From Macrolepiota albuminosa (lineage: Eukaryota > Basidiomycota > Agaricomycetes > Agaricales > Agaricaceae): 64,000 nt of DNA. The position numbers and the translations under genes are program-made. Each line of letters starts with the position of its first letter. The stretch's first letter is position 1. Below, piece after piece: positions 55,901 through 64,000 of this stretch. The DNA is taken from assembly GCA_027475525.1 (NCBI GenBank), contig JAMWFC010000130.1:310001-374000 (forward strand), in the 5' to 3' direction. Under the pieces are notes generated by a model that saw only the letters and a program-made list of their open reading frames with translations, searched no databases and was not told where the DNA came from.

Positions 55901-58900
55901 ATAGGAAGTGTGACTAGTCGTAGCGCCCCAAACGGTGTTTGAAATGTCGTCAAGTCGCGAGAGGAAGGATGGATTAAGCGCTCGTCATAGCCTACGTACA
56001 AATCCAGGGTAGCGCCACATATTCGTCCCGCGAAAGATTCAGCGACGTGATCGGGAAATGGCGGTACCCCTGAATGACGAATGGTGACTTTGTTTAGCGG
56101 TTCTAGGCTGTGAACTATACGTAGCTTCCCGTTTTTCTTTAGTACGCAGAACCACCTCGAGCGGTAGGCCGAATTAGAAGGCTCGTATACACCTGCCGCT
56201 ATCTTGGAGCGAATAATTTGGCAGACTTCGGCTTCGATGCCCGGGGGTATGGGTCGGTTATGCTCAGTCCAGGGTACGTGCGGTATGGTTGGGATGACCA
56301 CTGGTGGAAAAAGATGCCCGGGGGTATGGGTCGGTTATGCTCAGTCCAGGGTACGTGCGGTATGGTTGGGATGACCACTGGTGGAAAAAGTCAGTTCTAA
56401 GTTTACCGCGTTCTGAGTCCTCCCATGCAAAAGCCTCATTCTGTTTTTGCATGATGTCGACTAGTACGTTCATTTCCTCCGTCGAGAGGAAGCCGGTATC
56501 GTGGGCGCTAAGAAATAGCGCCTTTCGTTCTTCTGTAAATCGTCCTGTTGGTTCAAAGGGTGGTGGATTCGGATCGAGTTTTGGCAGGGTAGCCAAAGGG
56601 TCGCCTATTATTTTTCTTTCGATGCGAAATTCCTCGGGTACGGCGCTTGCTACCGGTTTTGTTTTAAGCGCTACGGGTTTATATTTCTTCTTGACCTGAA
56701 CCCCTTTGCGCTTAGGGGTACTATTGTTAGCAAACGTATTATAAATAGAGTCATGGTTTCTAGCGAAACCTGATATCAAAGATTCTTTAGAGTCGGGAGT
56801 AGAAACGAAATAAGTGTCTGTTGAAAGGTTTTCAGTAATATCTGACGCAGTGAGGTATAAGTAGGATAACGCGTCACTAGTAAGCGACGAAGAAGAATTC
56901 AAGATTTCATGGGCTAAAGGGGTATAGGATATAAAGTTTACTTGCCCAGTCCGATGGTTATAGTCCAAGATAAGCGCTTCATCTCCATGATCCTCATCAC
57001 TCATCTCCTCGATGGCGCCGGAAAACACTCGCAAGGGTCGTCGCTAACGTAAGGTCGCTTTCTCGGTCCCGGTTTCTGGAATTTCCCCCGTGGAAACGTT
57101 GGTACCGTTCTTCTGACGCCCGAGTTAGGGTCGCTAATAGTTAGCGTCGTTTCGTCTTCAGACGTCGTCTTGACTACTGATCGGGCTAAGACGTCGAAGG
57201 GCCTCCCTAATAATAAGTCGTACGCAGGCGATCTTCAGACGTCGTCTTGACTACTGATCGGGCTAAGACGTCGAAGGGCCTCCCTAATAATAAGTCGTAC
57301 GCAGGCGATCCTAAGAATGTGTATTTGAAGGTAAAACGTAAGATCGCCAACAGCGCATGGCACGTTACGAGCCATTCCCAAGGATCGATCAATAGTGCCG
57401 TTAGCGCTTTGCATATTAAGAATGATGGTTGGGTCGTAAATGATGCCAAGCTCGTTAGCGACGTCGGCAGCCATTGAAATAATCTGTGATCCGCTGTCCA
57501 CTATAGATTCTATCTCGCTTTTTCCATCAACTGTCAACATAATCGAGCGAATCGCGTGAGAGTCTTGGGCTACAGTGAGGACGGCGGGATCGTCGCTAGA
57601 TCTTAGCGACTTAAGGTAAGTTTCGACCGGGTCAATGGACGTAGCTTCTTTAGGTGGACGGCGGGATCGTCGCTAGATCTTAGCGACTTAAGGTAAGTTT
57701 CGACCGGGTCAATGGACGTAGCTTCTTTAGGTGGGCGGCCTCTTCTTTGATTTCCGACGCGACCGTCTCGGTTATGTACGCGAATCCAGGTAGCGCGTCG
57801 TCGCATTCGTCCACCGCCGTTACATTGTTAGCTACGTTCCGTCGAGGGGTTACCGCTGTACGCATCTGATTCCTGACGTCTGGCGCCACACTGCATAGCT
57901 CCCCTACCGACATCGTGACTTGACTTTTCATAATACGATCGAATACTTGCTTAGATTTTTCTATGTCGTAGATTGGTGCCGTTGGTCGGTAGCCTCCTGC
58001 TGGCTTGTCTGGCGCTCCAAAGTTTCGATTGATAGGCGGAGCGTAGTTACCGGCAAGTCCTGAATACGGGTGTAGTGGCGGTTCCGTGCTAGCTGGCGCT
58101 TTGGCCGTATCAGGTGTGTCGTCGTTGATACTGGAATTCGAAGGCTTTGCAGGTGCTGGATCGGTCGTAGCGCCTGAAGGTCTATAGTCTTTCAACGGTT
58201 GCTTGCTCTTTTTAATCTCGACTTTGCAGGTGCTGGATCGGTCGTAGCGCCTGAAGGTCTATAGTCTTTCAACGGTTGCTTGCTCTTTTTAATCTCGACC
58301 CATCGAAAACCTGATTCTTTAGCGACTTTAGCTCCCTTTCCAACGTCTCGATCCTCTCCTCTCGTGACAACGTCGGTCGCTCGCTAACAGCGTTAAGCTG
58401 GAGTACTTCATGGATTAGCGCCTGTTGTGGAGTTGTTTCTGCCTCCGCTGCGGCCGTACTATTGAGATTGCCCGTCGCTAAGTTCCCAGGGTTACGTCGT
58501 GTTGTGGAGTTGTTTCTGCCTCCGCTGCGGCCGTACTATTGAGATTGCCCGTCGCTAAGTTCCCAGGGTTACGTCGTGCCATTCATCAATTCGCCCCTGG
58601 AAGGTTCGGTGCTCAGGATATAGAGGGATGTTAGCGCCGGAGGGTAGGACTATTTTCCCGTCGGCGCCTCGGCGTGCTCTTCCTTGGCGTAGGTATTGTT
58701 CGAGGATAGCGCAGCGTCCGCGAGTCATCGTATGTCCTGCCTCACCACAGAAGTGACAAGGGCCGGATTGCATATTACCTCGTGGCGCATTAAGGCTAGT
58801 CGAGATTAACGTTTCCAATTTGCTCATAACGTTTGCGACCCGGATTGCATATTACCTCGTGGCGCATTAAGGCTAGTCGAGATTAACGTTTCCAATTTGC

Positions 58901-59954
58901 TCATAACGTTTGCGACGCCGTGTTGACTGCGTTTTCCAGGTCCTCCTTCTTGACAAAACCTCCCTGATTGTTAGTTGCGCTAGGTGCGGGCGCCGCAACA
59001 GGTGGCGCCTTTCCTCCGTTATCAGTGCTAGAAGGTCGCTGGAAGGGGATGCCAGTATCCGTGCCTTTCAGTATCCATTTACCTGCTTCAAAGACGTCTT
59101 CTATATCGTAGGGTTCCTCAGGATGGTGGTCGGACTTAAGAATTTCTAAGCGACGAGCTATACGAGTCCAAAGTGATGTATATCGTAGGGTTCCTCAGGA
59201 TGGTGGTCGGACTTAAGAATTTCTAAGCGACGAGCTATACGAGTCCAAAGTGATGTGGAATGCCTTGTTGAAACAAGCGCCGTTCCTCGTTCCTGTAGAG
59301 TTTGCCATTCTGTACTAGCCATCTTGCAATTCGCTGGAAGTCTCGATAATAAGTAGATAGCGTGCCTAGTGTATAAATGCCCGTTGCGAAGGTATCCTGT
59401 ACCAGTTTCTGGATTTCAAGGACGGTATAGCGCGTGGATTCCTCAGCGCCAGGGTACAGTTTAATGATCGCCTTTTTCCATTCCTCGTAGGTAAACGACC
59501 TTGGCACCGCCTCTCGTGTTAATCCTTGAAACTCATCCAGTCCCGTGCCTTTTTCCATTCCTCGTAGGTAAACGACCTTGGCACCGCCTCTCGTGTTAAT
59601 CCTTGAAACTCATCCAGTCCCGTCCAGGATTCCGCGGTCGTAGGAAACGTATCTGGCGGCGTATTCTTTCATTTGTGTGTTGTCGGTGACTCGGCAGTCG
59701 CGTAATAAATATTCCAATTCTCGGAAATACTGTGTTAGCTCGCGAGGTTTCGTCTCGTCCCATTTTGGCGACGAGAAGTGGTTTCTTGGCGGCATACGCG
59801 GTGTGTTTGCCTGCTCCATACTAGCTGGCGTCGACGTCGTGGTGGGAATAGTAGTGTTAGTGGTAGTTTCGCTTGGCGTAGTTGTAGTCGGTACTGGCTC
59901 GGGTAATTCTGAGTCGCTAGGTTCTGGCGATAATGACCTAGACAGCTCTTCCAA
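52947..59954 (-). CDS. Element E Gag-Pol polyprotein (apparent frame breaks are artefacts)
   Basis: Reading from 59954 the order is: capsid-like region (PRELTQYFRELEYLLRDCRV, EEWKKAIIKLYPGAEESTRY); zinc knuckle CHFCGEAGHTMTRGRC; protease SIVDSGSQIISMAAD; RT (GVYEPSNSAYRSRWFCVLKK, MGWTNSVPIFHDDI, HVLSFIDDVGVKG, with an FIDD version of YxDD); RNase H (ILAVDTSYIAVGFFLC, LIVEVDARYIKGML); integrase HHCC (HDDLGHRGLYATRANLLERF, CHLCQIQQ); and a core with all acids (IYIDTMHM, IVTDNGAPIV, NGIVERPHFDV). A GPY/F-like end RYLGPLIVVSRNRGGAYVL is followed by an acidic tail. All frame changes coincide with 77-bp duplications. No internal stop is seen between them. The start Met is uncertain: the open frame extends upstream to about 60270. 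Confidence 0.88.
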
Positions 59955-60265
59955 AGGAGTAAGCGGTGTATGGTTTTCACCTGCTAAGTATTCGAACGGT
60001 CGGGAAAATGGGACCTAGACAGCTCTTCCAAAGGAGTAAGCGGTGTATGGTTTTCACCTGCTAAGTATTGAACGGTCGGGAAAATGGAAGAAGCTTTCAG
60101 CCAAGCTATCTGGAGCGGCTTCAAGCTCCTGATCTAAAGTCTGCCTCGGTAGCGCGCCTGGTAAGTGTGGTGACTCAGTTAAGGTTTGTTCAAACGCGCT
60201 CTCCAATAGGAGGCGGCGCTGTCGCTGGGCTCGAGTTTCCGGCGGAATTCTGCCTCAATAGAACC

Positions 60266-60282
60266 CCTCGCGGTGGGCTCCA
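60266..60282 (-). promoter_or_regulatory. Primer-binding site of element E (tRNA type)
   Basis: Three bases inside the 5' LTR end, minus strand TGGAGCCCACCGCGAGG begins with the TGG that pairs with a tRNA CCA end. The tRNA was not identified. This contrasts with the self-priming site of element D. Confidence 0.6.
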
Positions 60283-60285
60283 AAA

Positions 60286-61404
60286 TGATGACGCCAACTG
60301 TGGTTGGGTGCGCTGGACGTATACGCAGTACAACGCCGTCTCCAGCGCCTGGCGTACGGGTTTGTGAGGAGTCCCGGCAGGGTCCCGGTGTGCTCGAGCA
60401 GAGGTGATAGGGCGATGCGCTAGACGATAGCGCCTCGGATGCTACCTAGCAAGTGGTAAGCGTCGTAGTTTAGGGCAGAGGTGATAGGGCGATGCGCTAG
60501 ACGATAGCGCCTCGGATGCTACCTAGCAAGTGGTAAGCGTCGTAGTTTAGGGAAGTTATAGAGAAAGAAACGAATAGCGCAGCGTAGCGTGCCCGTAGGT
60601 GGCACCGTAAACGACGAAGACGAGATAGACGAAGCTAGCGCCGAACTTGGTGGCAAAGTCAGGCAACGCTAGCGCGATTTGAACGCTAAGTGTAACTGGG
60701 TGCTCAAGAGGTTACGATTCGTTGTTATATACATGGCAAGTAGCTAGTTTTTATACTATGCGCTACATTATTTCCAAAATAAGTCCATTGACGGCGCTAC
60801 CAATTAGCGCCTCTCTTCGTGACTGTAGCTAACGGCCACCTGTCAACGGCGACCTGCAGCGCATGGGTGACGGCGACCAACGGCGACTCTAAAACTACTT
60901 AGAAGTGGTACGAGTTTGCTCACTTTTTGATGTAATTTAATTGGCCATGCCATCCCGGGGTATGGTCGGGGAATCCTCGACAGACGCCGTGAGCGCTAAT
61001 TCCGGCGCTAAACATTGTACCATATTTTGATAGATTTAAATGTCGGGTCTGCGTGTATCCTGTCTCATCGTCATTGATTCTTTTAGACTTCTGATTGAGG
61101 TGCCTCGGTGATTGACAGCGCCAATTGCTAACTCCTTCCAGTACTGATCGGGGTTTGGTCAGAGTCCCCTCCCGCCGTTATGCTAGCGCTATGAGTCCTG
61201 AGTCTTCTTGGTCTTCAAAGTAACTGAGTGGAGTGCGCTGAGGGGCTGATGCTGGTGATTGAGATGAATGGATAAGTCTTGCCATAGAGCGCCCGCGCTA
61301 GGGCTGCTCTGTACCCAAGGCTGGTCGCTAGAGCCTTTAGTGTGTCAAGTGTTGGTCGGCCTATAATGTCCCTTGATGCGCTCAGTCCGAGTAGAAGCCT
61401 ATCA
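60286..61404 (-). repeat. 5' LTR of element E
   Basis: 1119 bp, nearly identical to the LTR at 46484-47604, including the same artefactual duplication (60398-60551). Three of the four base differences are CG versus CA. Confidence 0.9.
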
Positions 61405-61408
61405 CCGC

Positions 61409-64000
61409 CCTGTCTACCCACCTCTCCCGTACGAACCTCCATATCTCCACCGCCACTGGGTCTCCGACCCGTCCCTCTACGACCTGGGGCCCTCAGCCAG
61501 CTGAGCCCCTCCACCCAATTTAGCCATGGCGCGACCCGTGGAGGTCCCCTCGTACCGGAGCATCCCCGGGGGCCTGCCGGAGACCCCACCTGTACCCAGT
61601 GGACCTCGCCCGATTCCCCCCAGCGAGGGCCCCTTTGCACCCACCCCCTACTACGGTTATCAGCGCCCCGTCCCCCAACCCCGAGAACCCCGAGGACCCC
61701 CCTACCCCGACTATCCCCCCCGTCATTACCTGGCCGCCGCTCCACCCGCTCGAACCCCTCCCTCGCCAATGGGACGACGGCGCCTCGAGGAGTACAAACG
61801 GCAACGGGACGAGGTACTCCGCTCCCTCAGGATCTCACCAGAGGACTTCGCGCAACGGACCAGGACGCTGCTCGTGGAATTCGGACACGACGACTTCAAA
61901 GGCACTCCGGAGGAATGGGCTCACTGCCTGGTCGAATTCGGGGATCGCCTGTGGAATTCGGACACGACGACTTCAAAGGCACTCCGGAGGAATGGGCTCA
62001 CTGCCTGGTCGAATTCGGGGATCGCCTCACATGAGGGGAACTCCCGGAGCAAACCATGGTAAAGTATAGGCGCAATACGATCCTCCGGGAAGAGTTACAG
62101 CAACTGCTCGACGAAGTCCACGCGTCCCCCTCCCCGCGGACCCAGGTCGCTCGATTCACATTCGATGGGAACCCCCGGAACCAGCCCCAGCAGTCCTGGC
62201 AGCCCCCACGGTCCCCACTCCGGAGCAACGACAACGGGAAGAACGGCAGAACGCCTCAGCCATATTAGGGTCCCTCAACCCGGCTGGAGGCCTCTTCGAT
62301 CAACTCGCGGCCCGCACAGTAGGCTTGTCAACTCGCCGCAGGGCTAACTCCGTCCCTAGTACCTTCGAGACCTGGGGACAGCCCCAAAGACCCCTGGAAC
62401 CCCTCCCGCGAACAGACAACGCCCGACCCCCGGCCCCGGCGAACCCCGGCAGACCCCGCGCGGACACCCCTAGCACGGACGACACGCTGTGCTACATCGA
62501 CGAGCTTACGCGTGGCAACAACGAACCACGTCCCGCGCCCGCGCCCGTCCCGGTACCGCCCCCTACGTCAGCCCCGGTCCCTCCGGAACGCAACTTCCGC
62601 CGCGATCCGCCACCCCACTTCGACCTACGAAACCCCCCGCGACCCCCGATACAAGCACGACCCTCCCGGGTTGAACGTCCCCCGCGCAACCCAGTACCCG
62701 ACCCAGCACCCGACCCCCCTCCGCCATACAAGCACGACCCTCCCGGGTTGAACGTCCCCCGCGCAACCCAGTACCCGACCCAGCACCCGACCCCCCTCCG
62801 CCCGACCTGACACTGCCGAACCCTCCCCGACCACCTCCGCCACCCCCAGCCGAACCTCGAGGACGACCCCCAGGCCCTCCACCCCCGCCACTCCCTGCGT
62901 GGAGACCCGGGCCCCCTCCTGGCAGGAACGAACCCCCTTGGGACAACGGGCCTCCCGGGCGTGGACCCCCAGGTGAGCCACCCGGAGGAGGACCTCCCGG
63001 CGGGTGGGGTCCCGCCCTTGGTGCTTTTCCTCCTCAAGGAGGGGGGGGTAATCACTATTACTACTATTACAATGCTGGCCCCCCTCCCCGCAACGCTGCC
63101 GGACCGGACGACGCTCGCGACGCCCTCGCCCGCGAAGGACGACTGGACATCCAAAAGCCCAACGCTTTCACGGGCCGGGACCCCCGAAAATGGCGTACCT
63201 TCCTCACTCAGTGTCTCAATACATTCCAGGCAAAGCCGCTCACGTTTCAGGTTGACAGCTCCCGGGTGGCCTTTGCCGCGTCGTACCTCCAGGGGATCGC
63301 CTTCGATCACTACACGGCCCTCATCCAGTTCGATCCCAACAACCCGGCACTCGCTCGCTGGCAAGCCTTCGTCGACGAGTTCTCCGGGAAATTCGGGATA
63401 TACGACACCGTGGCCGAGGCCGAGGACAACCTCTTCAACCTCCGGATGCGCTCTGAAGAACGTTTCACTACCTTCATCGTACGTTTTGAAAAGGAAGCTT
63501 ACGAGACAGGTTGGAATTACAGCGCCCTCCAGTACGCCCTCCGCCGCGCCCTCCCACAACGTATCAAGGACGTCCTCCGACTCGCCCCGAAACAACCCTC
63601 CTACGACGGGTACAAGGCCCTTGTCATGCAGATCGACCAACGCTATTGGGAAGACCGCAGCGAGTATTCGAATTCCCGACCCCCCTGGAACCCTAGAGGA
63701 GGACCCCCTTGGCCCTCCGGCGAAACCCCCAACCCCCAAGGTCGAAACCCCGGTCCCCCCGCGTTCCCTGGCGGCCGACCCCCGGTGAGTCGCGGCCCGC
63801 CCAATGCTAACCCCAGCAGCGGCGCCCACCCCCAGGCCCAACTCAACGCCGCCATGGCCGCCCACGACCCGAGCAACGTGCCAAGCCCCGAGGAACCCCC
63901 GGAAGACCCCAAAGACTTCGACTTCGACGACAAACGGGACGAGGAGGCCCTCCGAGCCAACCGGCTTCAAAAGAAGGGACGACCCTGGATCGAAGTCCCG
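61409..64000 (+). pseudogene. Element D Gag, main part, partial at window end
   Basis: Continues the 32 codons at 46388. In-frame TGA codons at 61502 and 62032 (inferred CGA) and an indel between 62060 and 62220 interrupt it. Domains: a Pro-rich N-terminal region (MARPVEVPSYRSIPGGLPE), EEYKRQRDEVLRSLRISPED, FGHDDFKGTPEEWAHCLVEF, a long Pro/Arg/Gly-rich stretch (62400-63050), a His/Tyr run near 63050, then the capsid: [37 protein letters not shown] and [20 protein letters not shown]. It ends within KKGRPWIEVP before the zinc knuckle. From 63,070 on the frame is intact, unlike the B copy. Confidence 0.85.
61874..62802. repeat. Two 77-bp tandem duplications in D gag (assembly artefacts)
   Basis: 61874-61950 recurs at 61951-62027, and 62649-62725 recurs at 62726-62802. 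Both shift the Gag frame. Confidence 0.92.

Larger units (their letters stand above)
47668..60551. repeat. Twenty-one 77-bp-period tandem duplications inside element E (assembly artefacts)
   Basis: First-copy starts (each repeated 77 bp later) after the one at 46596 in the left LTR: 47668, 48071, 48228, 49367, 51090, 52335, 52675, 53451, 53867, 54378, 54817, 56236, 57155, 57579, 58145, 58423, 58763, 59102, 59470, 59935, 60398. All are exact except the copies at 52335 (second lacks 2 bp) and 59935 (second lacks 1 bp). Twelve break the gag-pol frame. Confidence 0.93.
46484..61404 (-). mobile_element. Full-length Ty3/Gypsy retrotransposon E (about 14.9 kb), nested in element D
   Basis: The LTRs at 46484-47604 and 60286-61404 both run TGATGACGCC..GCCTATCA and differ by about four substitutions and a 2-bp indel. 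CCGC flanks both ends. On the minus strand the order is 5' LTR, PBS, gag, protease, RT, RNase H, integrase, then a ~5.3 kb region with plus-strand accessory genes, polypurine tract and 3' LTR. There is no chromodomain. It belongs to the same Pol lineage as element A. Confidence 0.93.
61405..64000 (+). mobile_element. Element D, continuation after nested element E (runs off the window)
   Basis: Begins with the second CCGC target copy and continues the D gag. The rest of D, including pol and the 3' LTR, lies beyond 64000. Confidence 0.9.

Noticed and set aside
62492..63970. Long minus-strand open frame (about 490 codons) opposite element D gag
   Set aside because: It mirrors the GC-rich, Pro/Arg-rich Gag frame, has no domain, and the same antisense frame appears opposite B gag.

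Overview
The window looks like a transposon-rich stretch of an Agaricomycete-type basidiomycete (mushroom) genome. Supporting signs are many 45-60 nt introns with GT..AG ends and CTNAC-like branch sites, a Tnp2 (CACTA-type) transposase, chromodomain Ty3/Gypsy retrotransposons, and hypothetical protein families of basidiomycete style. No rRNA, convincing tRNA or CRISPR array was seen. One 100-N scaffold gap lies at 30333-30432.

Layout. 1-1500: remains of a phosphatidylserine decarboxylase gene fused in frame to an ABC transporter fragment, both broken. 2475-6202 (-): Tnp2 transposase. 6657-10365 (-): multi-exon coiled-coil protein with an internally duplicated segment. 11236-13901 (-): Spt5-like NGN/KOW protein. 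Its 5' part lies in a long inverted repeat (left arm about 13540-14890, right arm about 19790-21740) that encloses a zinc-knuckle protein gene (15409-17362, -) and a coiled-coil/RING gene (18432-19338, -). 21935-23908 (+): nine-exon WD40 gene. 24.4-29.9 kb: four hypothetical genes plus inverted and tandem repeats.

30.4-64 kb is a nest of LTR retrotransposons. Element A (-, LTR ending at 31159, pol to 34545) is 5'-truncated and abuts head-to-head the 5'-truncated chromovirus B (+, 34546-43283). B's pol is interrupted by a solo LTR, C (37667-38184). A 2.3 kb AT-rich island follows. Element D (+, LTR 45613-46354) is a relative of B whose gag is split by the 14.9 kb element E (-, 46484-61404); D gag resumes at 61409 and runs off the window. 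B and E each carry, between pol and the 3' LTR and on the opposite strand, a spliced gene for a Zn2Cys6-like, coiled-coil protein. This is the most interesting biological signal here.

Two processes explain most broken frames. (1) Thirty sites carry a tandem duplication with a period of exactly 77 bp, in genes, LTRs and intergenic DNA alike. This is almost certainly an assembly artefact (unmerged k=77 overlaps). It shifts frames, and E probably encodes one intact polyprotein without it. (2) Genuine decay of A, B and D is dominated by CpG transitions: at least 11 inferred CGA-to-TGA stops, plus catalytic-residue losses in B.
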